DNA of 64,000 bases from Paraburkholderia acidicola (GTDB lineage Bacteria; Pseudomonadota; Gammaproteobacteria; Burkholderiales; Burkholderiaceae), in contig NZ_MTZV01000004.1 of assembly GCF_002362315.1 (NCBI RefSeq), forward strand, positions 62,001-126,000, read 5' to 3'. The position numbers were made by a program, and so were the translations under genes. The notes beneath the pieces are model-generated. The model searched no databases. It was not told the origin of the DNA and was given only the letters and a program-made list of their open reading frames with translations. Below are positions 44,263 to 53,931 of the stretch, in pieces (the first letter of the stretch is position 1; every line of letters begins with the position of its first letter).

Positions 44263-45039
44263 ATGGCGGAACCTACTCTCGGCGTAGCGCTGATCGCACA
44301 CAACGCAGCCGCACGGCTCGCGCAGTGCCTCGCGGCGGTTTCGTTCGCCGATGACATCGTCGTCGTCGACGGCGGCAGCACCGACGACACCGTTGCGATC
44401 GCACGCGCGCACAACGCACGCGTGATCGTCGCCGCCGACTGGCCTGGCTTCGGTCCGCAGAAAAATCGCGCGCTCGATGCGCTCGCCACCGACTGGGTCC
44501 TGTCGATCGACACCGACGAAGTGCTCTCGCCGGAACTGGCCGCGTCGATTCGCGACGCGATCCGCAACCCGCGCGCAGAAGTCTATGCAATCGACCGGTT
44601 GTCGAGTTTCTGCGGCCAATGGGTTCATCACAGCGGCTGGTATCCGGACTGGATTCCGCGGCTCTTCAAACGTGGCGCGGCGCGCTTCTCCGACGATCTC
44701 GTGCACGAGCGGCTGATCTTCGAGAACGCCGGGCAGCCGGTGGTGCGCCTCGACGGCAAGCTTCTGCATTACTCGTATGAAGACTTCGAGGCGGTGCTGC
44801 GCAAGCTCGACGCCTATTCGAGCGCGGGTGCGCAGCAGCGGCACGCGGCGGGCCAGCGGGCGAGTTTCGGTAAGGCACTGGGCCGTGGTGTGTGGGCCTT
44901 TTTGCGCACGTATCTGCTGCGCCGCGGGTTTCTCGATGGGCGCACGGGATTCATGATTGCGCTGTTCAATGCGGAGACGGTTTATTACCGTTTTCTCAAG
45001 CTTGATCGGCTGAATCGGGAGCGTGACGGGCAGTTGTAA
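44263..45039 (+). CDS. WaaE/LgtF-type core glycosyltransferase (GT2)
   Basis: A 258-residue GT2 enzyme. LGVALIAHNAAARLAQCLAAV and IVVVDGGSTDDTVAIA, then FGPQKNRALDALATDWVLSIDTDEVLSPEL, form the pattern seen in WaaE/LgtF/KdtX, which add beta-glucose or another hexose to heptose I of the LPS core. WYPDWIPRLFKRG and VHERLIFENAG follow as in that family. The start is the ATG before AEPTLG, 55 bp after the previous GT2 gene. Confidence 0.88.
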   Translation: MAEPTLGVALIAHNAAARLAQCLAAVSFADDIVVVDGGSTDDTVAIARAHNARVIVAADWPGFGPQKNRALDALATDWVLSIDTDEVLSPELAASIRDAIRNPRAEVYAIDRLSSFCGQWVHHSGWYPDWIPRLFKRGAARFSDDLVHERLIFENAGQPVVRLDGKLLHYSYEDFEAVLRKLDAYSSAGAQQRHAAGQRASFGKALGRGVWAFLRTYLLRRGFLDGRTGFMIALFNAETVYYRFLKLDRLNRERDGQL

Positions 45040-45049
45040 GCGCCACGCC

Positions 45050-46120
45050 TTAGCGCGGCTGGCTGCGTACCTGTTCGACAAGCTTTAGCAGCGCATTCAC
45101 ATGCGCGCCGATGCTCATGTCGTAATGAATCGCATCCTTGCCCGGCGCACTGCGCGCGGGATCGGTTGCCGCCTTGACAGCCTGCGCCAATGCCGCGCGC
45201 AATCCATCGACATCGCCAGGCGCGAACGTAATGCGCGCTTCATCCGCGAGCACTTCGCAGCAAGCGATATTCGACGAAAAAATCACGGGCGTGCCGCACA
45301 GCACGGACTCGATTCCGACGAGGCCAAACGGCTCGTAGTTCGACGCGAGGATCGTGTAGTCCGCGGCGCGGTAGCAGTCTTCGATCTGCTTCGCGTAGCC
45401 GATGTAGCGGATCTGCGGCGAGGTGCGTTCGGGCGGCCGTCCGGCCACTGCTACTACGACCGGCAGCGGATTGTCTTTCAGCGCCGCTTCGATTAGCGGC
45501 AAGCCCTTGCGTTCGTGGCTGCTCGACGGAAACAGCAGCACGACTTCGTGGTCCGCGAAACCGAACTGCTGCCGCAACTGCGCACGTGCGTCGCGACTGA
45601 CCGGCGTGAAGCGTTGCGCATCGACGGGCGGATAGAGCAGCTGGATTTTTTCCGGCGGCACGCCATAGAGTTTGATCAGTTCGTCGCGCATCAGCCCCGA
45701 GTGCGCGACGATGAACTGGGCGCGATCGTACTGACGCTGCTCGAGCACGATCTGCCGATGATCGGACGGCCGCGTGTCACGTCGACCCGCGCGTAGAAAG
45801 CCGCGATGCGTGCCGCCGCAAATCGCGATCTCCGACGAATCGACCCGATTGCAGCCGATCAGCACATCGATACCGGCTGCCACGCGCGCGCGCCGCAACC
45901 GCCATGAGAACCACGCATCGCGCAGCTTGCCGGGCAGCCAGTTCACCGCGATGCGGTGCGGCTCCACGAGTTCGATTTCCGGTAACGAGCGATCGAAACG
46001 GCGCGCGAACACCGCAGGCGTGATGCCGGTTTTGTGCAAACCGCGCACGAGATCCATGGCATAACGTTCGAGGCCGCCGCTGTGCCGGAACGCGTTGCAG
46101 GACAGTCCGATTCTGGTCAT
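45050..46120 (-). CDS. WaaG-like GT4 glycosyltransferase
   Basis: A 356-residue GT-B enzyme similar to WaaG, which adds the first glucose of the outer core to heptose II. It begins RIGLSCNAFRHSGGLERYAMDLVRGL, with the WaaG-like Gly-Gly-x-E-R motif. VLEQRQYDRAQFIVAHSGLMRDEL and LLFPSSSHERKGLPLIEAAL are typical. The E-x7-E part is NYEPFGLVGIESVLCGTPVIFS. It is convergent with the WaaE-like gene and upstream of nothing else on its strand; dnaE ends 58 bp from its start. Confidence 0.88.
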   Translation of the reverse strand: MTRIGLSCNAFRHSGGLERYAMDLVRGLHKTGITPAVFARRFDRSLPEIELVEPHRIAVNWLPGKLRDAWFSWRLRRARVAAGIDVLIGCNRVDSSEIAICGGTHRGFLRAGRRDTRPSDHRQIVLEQRQYDRAQFIVAHSGLMRDELIKLYGVPPEKIQLLYPPVDAQRFTPVSRDARAQLRQQFGFADHEVVLLFPSSSHERKGLPLIEAALKDNPLPVVVAVAGRPPERTSPQIRYIGYAKQIEDCYRAADYTILASNYEPFGLVGIESVLCGTPVIFSSNIACCEVLADEARITFAPGDVDGLRAALAQAVKAATDPARSAPGKDAIHYDMSIGAHVNALLKLVEQVRSQPR

Positions 46121-46178
46121 GGGTTTCCACGGGACGAAAACACCCGGCGCAATTCACGCCGGGCACCGGGCACTGTCG

Positions 46179-49100
46179 TCAGTACACGATTTCGATCGAA
46201 CTGCCGGCAAACTCACCGCGCAATGCACTGAGCAGTTCGTCGGTGGGCTTGACCCGCCAGGCATCGCCAAGGCGGACTTCGCCTTCCGCGTGTTCACTGC
46301 GATAAACGATCTGCACCGCGAGGCCGCCCGGTATCTGCACGGGCGCGCGCTGCCTGCCACCGCCATCGTTGCCGCCGTAGCCTCCCCCGCCACCGTAACC
46401 GCCGCCACGGCCGTTGCCATTGCCATTGCCGCCGCGCGAAGCGGACGGCGCGGGCGCGGCCAGCACCTCGTCGGGGCCGGCGCAATACGCTTCGAGCACG
46501 CGGCGCAAGGCGCCTGCATCGGCATTGCCGTTCATCTGTACCTTCACGGCCTGCGCATAACGGCTGCGCGCGCGTTCGAGATCCATCACGGTATCGACGG
46601 TGAAGCGGATGCCGCCCGTGAACGCATCGTTGCGCGCCTGCCCCTGGACGACGAGCAGCTCATCTTCCTTGAAGAGATGCTTGTTCGCCTCGAACTGTTC
46701 GTTGAAGACGGTGACCTCGCACTGGCCGGTGCCGTCGTCGAGCAGCGCGATCAGCATCTTGCCGCGCTGGGTCATCTGCGTACGCAGCGACGCGATCACA
46801 CCCGCCACCAGTTTCTCGCGACCTTCTTTCAGCTCGCTCAGCTTCAGCCGCACGAAGCGGCGCACTTCTTCCCGGTATGCATCGAACAGATGGCCCGACA
46901 GGTAGAAGCCGAGCGCACCCTTCTCTTCCTGTAGCTTGCGCTTCTCGGCCCATGCGGGCTCGTCGACCAGCTCGTGACCTTGCGACGGCGCATCGCCCAT
47001 ATCGAACAGACCCGCCTGCATCGCGTTGGCGCTGGCCTGGTCGGCGGCTTCCATCGCGAGCGAAACCGAGGCGATCAGCTGCGCGCGATTGTCGTGCAGC
47101 GTGTCGAACGCGCCCGCGCGGATCAACGCTTCCACCGTGCGACGATTGACGATGCGCCGGTCGATGCGGTTGCAGAAATCGAACAGATCGATAAACGGCC
47201 CGTCTTCGCGTGCCCGCAGGATTTCTTCGATCGCGCTCTGGCCGCTGCCCTTCACGGCACCGAGACCGTAGCGTATGGTTTTCGAACGCTTGCCGCCCGA
47301 TTCCGCAACCGGCTCGAAGCGATAGGCCGACTGGTTGATATCGGGAGGCAGTACCGCCATCCCGTTGGTCCGGCAATCCTCGAACAGGATCTTGACCTTG
47401 TCGGTGTCGTCCATGGCGAGCGACATGTTGGCCGCCATGAATTCCGCCGGATGGTGCGCCTTCAGCCATGCGGTGTGATACGCGAGCAGGGCATACGCGG
47501 CCGCGTGCGACTTGTTGAAGCCGTAGCCCGCGAACTTCTCCATCAAGTCGAAGATTTCGTCGGCTTTCTCGCCGGTCAGCCCGTTCGTCGCGGCCCCTTC
47601 GCGGAACAGCTCGCGATGTTTGGCCATTTCCTCGGGCTTCTTCTTGCCCATCGCGCGACGCAGCAAGTCGGCGCCACCGAGCGAGTAACCGCCGATGATC
47701 TGCGCCATCTGCATCACCTGCTCCTGGTAGACCATGATGCCGTAGGTCTCTTTCAGAACAGTTTCGACGCGCGGATCCGGATAGTCGACCACTTCGCGGC
47801 CATGCTTACGGGCGCAGAAACTCGGGATCAGATCCATCGGACCTGGCCGGTACAACGCCACCAGCGCGATGATGTCCTCGAAGCGGTCAGGCTGCGCGTC
47901 CTTCAGCATGCCTTGCATGCCGCGGCTTTCCAGCTGGAACACCGCAACCGTGTTGGCCTTCTTGAGGATCGAGAACGACGCGGGGTCGTCGAGCGGCACC
48001 TGGGCGAGCGACCAGTCGGCCTTCGACGGATCGAGCCTGCGGATATACCGTTCGGCCCAGTCGAGAATGGTCAGCGTGGTCAGGCCCAAGAAGTCGAACT
48101 TGACGAGCCCAACCGCTTCGACGTCGTCCTTGTCGTACTGACTCACGACGCCGCCTTCGTCGCCCTGCGTGTACAGCGGACAGAAATCAGTCAGCTTGCC
48201 AGGCGCGATCAGTACGCCGCCCGCGTGCATGCCGACGTTACGCGTGATCCCTTCGACACGCTGCGCAAGTTCCAGCAGCTGGCGCACTTCGTCTTCGTTG
48301 TCGAAGCGCTCCTGCAGCAGCGGTTCTTCCTTCATCGCGTCGGCGATCGTGACGTGCTTGCCCGGCTTGAACGGGATCAGCTTGGCAATGCCATCGGTGA
48401 AGTTGTAGCCGAGATCGAGCACGCGGCCGACATCGCGCACCGCCGCCTTGGCGGCCATCGTGCCGAACGTCGCAATCTGCGATACCGCGTCCGCACCGTA
48501 CTTTTCCTTCACGTACTGGATCACGCGATCGCGGCCGTGCTGGCAAAAGTCGATGTCGAAGTCGGGCATCGATACCCGTTCCGGATTCAGGAAGCGCTCG
48601 AACAGCAGGTTGTAGCGCAACGGATCGAGGTCGGTCACGCCGAGCGCATACGCAACCAGCGAACCCGCACCCGAGCCCCGCCCCGGCCCGACCGGCACGC
48701 CGTTGTTCTTCGCCCAGTTGATGAAGTCCGCGACGATCAGGAAGTAGCCGGGAAAGCCCATCTTGATGATCGTGCCGCACTCGAAATCGAGCCGCTTGTA
48801 ATACGTGTCGCGTTTCTGTTCGCGCTCGGCTGTGTCGGGAAACAGTTGCTGCAGCCGCGTTTCGAGACCGTCCTTCGACAGTTGCACGAGGTAGTCGTCG
48901 AGCGACATGCCGTCGGGCGTCGGGAACAGCGGCAGCTTCGGCTTGCCGAGTTCGAGCGTGAGATTGCAGCGCTTCGCGATTTCGACGGTGTTGGCCAGCG
49001 CCGACGGCAGATCGGCGAACAGCGCCGTCATGTCGTCCTGGCTGCGGAAATACTGTTCGGTTGTGAAGCGCCTCTGGCGACGTGGGTTCGCCAGCATGTC

Positions 49101-49769
49101 GCCTTCCGAAATACAGACGCGCGCTTCGTGCGCGGTGAAGTCATCGGAAGTCATGTACTGCAGCGGATGCGTGGCGACCACCGGCAGCTTCAGCGCCACC
49201 GCAAGCGCCACGGCCTGCTGCACGTACGCCTCGCTGCCCGGTTGCCCGCAGCGCTGCAGTTCGATATAGAAGCCGCCCGGGAACACCTTCGCCCAATGCT
49301 GCGCGTTGCGCTTCGCCGCTTCCGTATTGCCGGCCGCGAACGCGAGGCCGACGTCGCCGTACTGCGCGCCCGACAGGGCGAGCAAGCCTTCTCCCATGCC
49401 CGACTCGAGCCAGCCCGCTTCGACTTCCGCGCGACCGCGGTATTGATTGGTGAGCCACGCCTTGGTCAGCAGCTCGCACAGATTCAGATAGCCGCGCTGG
49501 TTTTTCACCAGCAGCAGGAGACGCGAGGGTTTGTCGCGGTCGTCGGGATTGGTGATCCAGACATCGCAGCCGGCAATCGGCTTGACGCCTTTGCCACGTG
49601 CTTCCTGGTAGAAACGGACGAGGCCGAATGCGTTGCCGAGATCGGTGAGCGCGAGCGCGCCCTGACCGTCTTTGGCCGCCGCCGCGACGATGTCGTCGAG
49701 GCGCACGATGCCATCGGCAATCGAGAATTCGGAGTGAACGCGGAGATGAACGAAGCGAGGATCTGACAT
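46179..49769 (-). CDS. dnaE: DNA polymerase III alpha subunit
   Basis: A 1196-residue replicative polymerase. It has the PHP domain at the N-terminus (FVHLRVHSEFSIADGIVRL), the palm with catalytic acids PDFDIDFCQHGRDRV (around residues 402-408), GGVLIAPGKL, and the family line YRPGPMDLIPSFCARKHG with helix-hairpin-helix and OB-fold regions after about 900. Near the C-terminus an added segment rich in Gly and Asn (GGNGNGNGRGGGYGGGGG and more) links the OB-fold part to the last domain. The start is the ATG before SDPRFVHL; an ATG three codons earlier is possible. Confidence 0.96.
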   Translation of the reverse strand: MSDPRFVHLRVHSEFSIADGIVRLDDIVAAAAKDGQGALALTDLGNAFGLVRFYQEARGKGVKPIAGCDVWITNPDDRDKPSRLLLLVKNQRGYLNLCELLTKAWLTNQYRGRAEVEAGWLESGMGEGLLALSGAQYGDVGLAFAAGNTEAAKRNAQHWAKVFPGGFYIELQRCGQPGSEAYVQQAVALAVALKLPVVATHPLQYMTSDDFTAHEARVCISEGDMLANPRRQRRFTTEQYFRSQDDMTALFADLPSALANTVEIAKRCNLTLELGKPKLPLFPTPDGMSLDDYLVQLSKDGLETRLQQLFPDTAEREQKRDTYYKRLDFECGTIIKMGFPGYFLIVADFINWAKNNGVPVGPGRGSGAGSLVAYALGVTDLDPLRYNLLFERFLNPERVSMPDFDIDFCQHGRDRVIQYVKEKYGADAVSQIATFGTMAAKAAVRDVGRVLDLGYNFTDGIAKLIPFKPGKHVTIADAMKEEPLLQERFDNEDEVRQLLELAQRVEGITRNVGMHAGGVLIAPGKLTDFCPLYTQGDEGGVVSQYDKDDVEAVGLVKFDFLGLTTLTILDWAERYIRRLDPSKADWSLAQVPLDDPASFSILKKANTVAVFQLESRGMQGMLKDAQPDRFEDIIALVALYRPGPMDLIPSFCARKHGREVVDYPDPRVETVLKETYGIMVYQEQVMQMAQIIGGYSLGGADLLRRAMGKKKPEEMAKHRELFREGAATNGLTGEKADEIFDLMEKFAGYGFNKSHAAAYALLAYHTAWLKAHHPAEFMAANMSLAMDDTDKVKILFEDCRTNGMAVLPPDINQSAYRFEPVAESGGKRSKTIRYGLGAVKGSGQSAIEEILRAREDGPFIDLFDFCNRIDRRIVNRRTVEALIRAGAFDTLHDNRAQLIASVSLAMEAADQASANAMQAGLFDMGDAPSQGHELVDEPAWAEKRKLQEEKGALGFYLSGHLFDAYREEVRRFVRLKLSELKEGREKLVAGVIASLRTQMTQRGKMLIALLDDGTGQCEVTVFNEQFEANKHLFKEDELLVVQGQARNDAFTGGIRFTVDTVMDLERARSRYAQAVKVQMNGNADAGALRRVLEAYCAGPDEVLAAPAPSASRGGNGNGNGRGGGYGGGGGYGGNDGGGRQRAPVQIPGGLAVQIVYRSEHAEGEVRLGDAWRVKPTDELLSALRGEFAGSSIEIVY

Positions 49770-50050
49770 GGGCGTCATTGTACAACTGCACCGGCGAACC
49801 TTCGCATCGAGACTTGCCGGATTCGCCATCCGGCCGAGGGCATGGACCGTGTACGGCCGCTCCGCGGGACTCCCGGCGCCGCACGGCGTGTCTTATGCCA
49901 TTCGGCCAGCGAAGGCCGCCGCGCCGGTTGAGCGATAATACGGTTTTCGCCCATTCCGCCGGCGCCATCCGCGAGCACGCAGCGCATCCTTGTAAATGCC
50001 TGTAACGCCGCCTGTACGGGTCTGCCCGGCCGCCTTACCGCTGAATCATC

Positions 50051-50914
50051 ATGAGTATCGTCAATCTCGCCGCCTATCATTTCGTGACCCTCGACGCGAC
50101 CGCCGCCTGGCGCCCGCTCGTCACCGAACGCTGTGAGGCGCTCGGCCTGCGCGGCACCATCCTGCTTGCGCCCGAAGGCATCAACCTGTTCGTCGCGGGC
50201 GAGCCGGATGCAGCGAGCGGATTTATCGAGTACCTCCGTCACGATCCGCTGTTCGAAGGCAAATTCACGACGCTGCAGTTCAAGGAAAGCCTGTCCGAGA
50301 AGCAGCCGTTCCGGCGCATGCTCGTCAAGCTCAAGCGCGAAATCATCACGATGAAGAAGCCGGCCGTCCGCCCCGAACTCGGCCGCGCGCCCTCGGTCGA
50401 TGCACCGACGCTGAAGGCATGGCTCGATCGCGGCCACGACGATGCGGGGCGCCCGGTTGTGATGCTCGACACGCGTAATGCGTTCGAGGTCGATGTCGGT
50501 ACGTTCGACGACGCACTCGACTACCGGATCAGCAAGTTCAGCGAATTCCCGGCGGTGATCGAGGCGCATCGCGCGGATCTCGAAGGCAAGACGGTTGTGT
50601 CGTTCTGCACGGGCGGGATTCGCTGCGAGAAGGCAGCGATCCATATGAAGGAAGTCGGCATCGAGAACGTGTACCAGCTCGAAGGCGGCATTCTCAAGTA
50701 CTTCGAGGAAGTGGGCGGCGCGCACTATCACGGTGAGTGTTTCGTCTTCGATTACCGGACGGCGCTGAACCCGGCGCTCGAACCGACGGCAACTGCGCAG
50801 TGCTTTGGTTGCCGCGCGGTCGTCAGTCCCGACGCGCAGCGTTCGCCGCTGTACGTGCCGGGCAAGACCTGCCCCGCGTGCCATCCGCAACGGGACGCGG
50901 CACACGCCGCGTGA
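50051..50914 (+). CDS. trhO: tRNA uridine(34) hydroxylase TrhO (rhodanese-like)
   Basis: A 287-residue protein of the YceA/TrhO family, which makes 5-hydroxyuridine at position 34 of tRNAs using O2 and, in E. coli, no prephenate. The N-terminal part [19 protein letters not shown] is diagnostic. The rhodanese domain has [21 protein letters not shown] and the active-site Cys in [15 protein letters not shown] (residue 186 or so). [12 protein letters not shown] and C-terminal cysteines in CFGCRAVV and CPAC probably bind zinc. ATG 50051 has no competitor. Confidence 0.94.
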   Translation: MSIVNLAAYHFVTLDATAAWRPLVTERCEALGLRGTILLAPEGINLFVAGEPDAASGFIEYLRHDPLFEGKFTTLQFKESLSEKQPFRRMLVKLKREIITMKKPAVRPELGRAPSVDAPTLKAWLDRGHDDAGRPVVMLDTRNAFEVDVGTFDDALDYRISKFSEFPAVIEAHRADLEGKTVVSFCTGGIRCEKAAIHMKEVGIENVYQLEGGILKYFEEVGGAHYHGECFVFDYRTALNPALEPTATAQCFGCRAVVSPDAQRSPLYVPGKTCPACHPQRDAAHAA

Positions 50915-51086
50915 TGAACGGGGCGCGCGTTCGGGGGGCGGTGGCTTTGGTCACGGGTCTGATCGTTCGTGCGACTGTGATTGCGACCACGGCTGCGGCT
51001 GCGAAAGCGACCGTGATTGCGATTGCACTCTCAACCCGCTGCGCGACACAGGTCGAACTACACCTGCACCTGCCCGCACCGCTACC
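50915..51086. other. Gap with an imperfect 16-bp direct repeat before gluQ
   Basis: GCGACTGTGATTGCGA (50971-50986) recurs with one change at 51007-51022, 36 bp later. The gluQ frame is open through this whole gap and would encode a Cys/Asp-rich stretch. Nothing in GluQ proteins resembles this, so I read it as non-coding or as a decayed repeat rather than as an N-terminal extension. Confidence 0.5.
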
Positions 51087-51986
51087 ATGAGCGTCCCTCC
51101 CCCATACCGAGGACGCTTCGCCCCCTCGCCAACCGGACCGCTGCATTTCGGCTCGCTTGTCAGCGCGCTCGCAAGCTGGCTGGACGCGCGCGCACATGCT
51201 GGCGCGTGGCTCGTGCGTATCGAAGATGTCGATGCACCACGCACGGTACCTGGCGCCGCCGAAGACATACTCGCGACGCTGGCCCGTTTCGGCATGCACG
51301 CCGATGAAACGCCGGTCTGGCAAAGCGCGCGCAGCACCCACTACGCAAACGCATTCGACCGGCTCAAAGCTGCGGGCATCGTCTATCCGTGCGGCTGCAC
51401 GCGCAAGGAAATCTCGGACTCACTGCTGCATGCGCACGCGCGCCACACGACGCTCGCCTATCCCGGCACCTGCCGCAGCGGCCTGCACGGCAAACCCGCG
51501 CGCGCATGGCGCCTGCGCGTACCGGACGGCGACGCTGGGATGATCGAATTCGAGGACCGCTGGCAAGGCCCACAAACGCAGAACCTCGCCACCGAGGTCG
51601 GCGACTTCGTGCTGCGGCGTGCCGACGATCAATGGGCATATCAACTGGCGGTCGTCGTCGACGATGCCGATGCGGGGATTACGCACGTGGTGCGCGGCGC
51701 GGATCTGCTCGATTCGACGGCGCGGCAGATCTACCTGCAGCGTTGTCTCGACGTGCCCACGCCCGCTTATTTGCACGTGCCGGTCGTCACGACCGACGAC
51801 GGCGAAAAACTCAGCAAGCAGACCGGCGCGCAGGCGCTCGACAGCGCGCAGCCGCTAGCCGCGCTGCATGACGCGGCGGACTATCTGGGGCTGGTATTGG
51901 ATGGAGGTGCGGCCACATCGCTCGCGGCCTTCTACGCCGCCGCGACGACAGCATGGGTGCGTCGTGTGGGAACGCACGGGCAGTAA
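51087..51986 (+). CDS. gluQ: Glutamyl-Q tRNA(Asp) synthetase
   Basis: A 299-residue shortened glutamyl-tRNA synthetase paralogue that attaches Glu to queuosine 34 of tRNA(Asp). It has the class I HIGH-type motif [30 protein letters not shown], the zinc-binding [10 protein letters not shown], and the KMSKS-type [11 protein letters not shown]. The anticodon-binding domain of GluRS is absent, as expected. The ATG before [10 protein letters not shown] was chosen because the family starts there. Confidence 0.95.
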   Translation: MSVPPPYRGRFAPSPTGPLHFGSLVSALASWLDARAHAGAWLVRIEDVDAPRTVPGAAEDILATLARFGMHADETPVWQSARSTHYANAFDRLKAAGIVYPCGCTRKEISDSLLHAHARHTTLAYPGTCRSGLHGKPARAWRLRVPDGDAGMIEFEDRWQGPQTQNLATEVGDFVLRRADDQWAYQLAVVVDDADAGITHVVRGADLLDSTARQIYLQRCLDVPTPAYLHVPVVTTDDGEKLSKQTGAQALDSAQPLAALHDAADYLGLVLDGGAATSLAAFYAAATTAWVRRVGTHGQ

Positions 51987-52012
51987 GTTCGCCCGCGCCG
52001 CGACGCCAGAAA

Positions 52013-53485
52013 TTACGAAGAAGACTTGCGCGGCATACCAAAACCGCCGAGCAGCGCAGCGAGCGGCTGCTTCGCCGCACCCTTCTGCTGCTGCGCCGAC
52101 GCCGCATCGGCCGCCGCGGCTTCGTCGGACTTGTGAGCCGACGGAGACGGCTCGTACGGCTTGAGGAAGAAATCGTCGATGGGTTGCTGACGGTGCGAGC
52201 CATGCGGACGATCGAACGACGGACCACCCGAACGCCGGCGAGCCGGCCGCTCGTCGCGCCCGTCACGTCCATCCCGACCTTCGCGCCGCGGACCACGTTC
52301 TTCGTGATGCCGCACAGGCACATCAACGGTTAGATGCCCAACGTCGAGCGGCCGCTTGATCAGCTTCTCGATATCGGCCAGTTGCTTGCGCTCGTTCGGG
52401 CTGCACAGCGACAGCGCATCGCCGGATGCGCCCGCACGACCCGTACGGCCGATGCGGTGCACGTAATCTTCCGCGTTGAACGGCAGGTCGAAGTTGATCA
52501 CCGTGGGCAACTCGACGATGTCGAGTCCGCGCGCAGCCACATCGGTGGCCACCAGTGCTTCGATCTCGCCGCGCTTGAATGCTTCGAGCGCCTGCATCCG
52601 TTCGTTCTGGGTCCGGTCACCGTGAATCGCGGTCGCCACCACGCCGCTCTTTTCGAGCGAACGGGCCAGCCGGCTCGCGCCGATCTTGCTGTTGCAGAAC
52701 ACCAGCACCTGTTTCAGGCTGCGTTCGCGGATCAGTTGGACGACCGCGCCGGTCTTGTCGCCTTCCGGCACTTCATAGACGGTCTGCGTGACGTTGGTCG
52801 CGGTCGAGTTACTGCGCGCGACTTCAATGGTCTGCGGGTTGCGCAGATAAGTCGCCGCGAGCTTCTTGATTTCACCCGAGAACGTCGCCGAAAACAGCAG
52901 CGTCTGGCGCTCTTTCGGCAGCAGATTCAGGATGCGTTGCAGATCGGGCAGGAAGCCCATGTCGAGCATACGGTCCGCTTCGTCGAGCACGAGCATCTGC
53001 ACCTGGCCGAGATTCGCGGTTTTCTGCTGCACGTGATCGAGCAGCCGGCCCGGTGTCGCGATCAGCACTTCGACGCCGCGCCGCAGTTCCGCGGATTGCG
53101 GGTTCATGTCCACACCGCCGAACACCACCGCGCTGCGCAGCGGCGTGTGCTTCGCGTACGCCTGCACGTTGGCCGCCACCTGGTCGGCGAGTTCGCGGGT
53201 CGGCGTGAGGATCAGTGCGCGCACCGGATGCCGCGCGGGCGACGCGCTGGTGCTGGCAAGCGGCAGCAGCCGCTGGATGATCGGCAGCGAGAAGCTCGCG
53301 GTCTTGCCGGTGCCGGTCTGGGCGGCGCCCATCACGTCGCGGCCGGACAGCACGACGGGAATCGCCTGCGCCTGGATCGGCGTAGGTGTCGTGTAGCCCT
53401 GCTCCGCGATCGCTTTCAGGATATCGGGCGATAGACCGAACTGGTCGAAAGTCGCGTTGCTGGGCGTGACTGCTGTGTCGGACAT
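52013..53485 (-). CDS. rhlE: DEAD-box RNA helicase RhlE-type
   Basis: A 490-residue ATP-dependent RNA helicase. All core motifs are present: Q motif (FDQFGLSPDILKAIAEQGYTTPTPIQ), Walker A AAQTGTGKTASF, PTRELADQ, ATPGRLLD, LVLDEADRMLDMG, SATFSGEI, VATDVAARGLDI and HRIGRTGRAG. A basic, Arg/Gly/Asp-rich tail follows the helicase core from about residue 390 and ends in an Ala/Gln-rich part. RhlE works in ribosome assembly and RNA decay. The start is the ATG before SDTAVTPSN; a long leader lies upstream. Confidence 0.94.
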   Translation of the reverse strand: MSDTAVTPSNATFDQFGLSPDILKAIAEQGYTTPTPIQAQAIPVVLSGRDVMGAAQTGTGKTASFSLPIIQRLLPLASTSASPARHPVRALILTPTRELADQVAANVQAYAKHTPLRSAVVFGGVDMNPQSAELRRGVEVLIATPGRLLDHVQQKTANLGQVQMLVLDEADRMLDMGFLPDLQRILNLLPKERQTLLFSATFSGEIKKLAATYLRNPQTIEVARSNSTATNVTQTVYEVPEGDKTGAVVQLIRERSLKQVLVFCNSKIGASRLARSLEKSGVVATAIHGDRTQNERMQALEAFKRGEIEALVATDVAARGLDIVELPTVINFDLPFNAEDYVHRIGRTGRAGASGDALSLCSPNERKQLADIEKLIKRPLDVGHLTVDVPVRHHEERGPRREGRDGRDGRDERPARRRSGGPSFDRPHGSHRQQPIDDFFLKPYEPSPSAHKSDEAAAADAASAQQQKGAAKQPLAALLGGFGMPRKSSS

Positions 53486-53931
53486 GGTGGCTTTCGCTAA
53501 AAATGCGCGCGGCGCGTGGCGTGCGGCTGCGGCCGGAAGACCGCGGAGGGCAATGATGAAGGCGGAGCCCGGCGTGCAACAAGAACCCTGCACGCGCCAT
53601 ACGCGCCGCCTGGGCCGGGTCGAGACTGCTGCGCGAGTCGCGCGGACAAGTACAAAATTGCGGGCAAAACGATCGACCGACCCCGGCCGGCGGAAACACC
53701 CGCCGGAAAGGCCGGTATTGTAGCACCCCAGCGTAAACACTCATGACATGGGCTGCGGGCCGCCCCGGGCGGTCGCCTCGGGCCGGAGGGCCCCAGGCGG
53801 GTAGGCCCGGGCGGGTCCCTCAGCATGCCCCGGGGCTGCAGCCACCCGCGGCCAGCTGGCCCGCCCAGCCACCCGTCTTCCAGCACGGCACGAGATCTCG
53901 CCGTACCGGACGGGGCTACCCTACACAAGCC
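53486..53931. other. Intergenic region with rhlE promoter and GC-rich inverted repeats
   Basis: No gene is seen. The left 240 bp is the likely rhlE leader, with its promoter near 53717. The rest, downstream of the aldehyde dehydrogenase, is a run of G/C-rich short inverted repeats (for example around GGCCCGGGCGGG and GGCCCCAGGCGGG, 53755-53830). They may form a transcript end without a T-run. Confidence 0.5.
53717..53722 (-). promoter_or_regulatory. -10 element of the rhlE promoter
   Basis: The minus strand reads TACAAT about 230 bp upstream of the rhlE ATG. A weak CATGAG lies at the -35 distance. The resulting leader of well over 200 nt would be long; such leaders are known for cold-regulated helicase genes, but regulation here is only inferred. 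Confidence 0.4.

Noticed and set aside
46974..49766. Very long open frame (about 930 codons) on the strand opposite dnaE
   Set aside because: It is the mirror of GC-rich codons in dnaE; the translation is Arg/His/Gln-rich with no family signal, while dnaE has all polymerase motifs.
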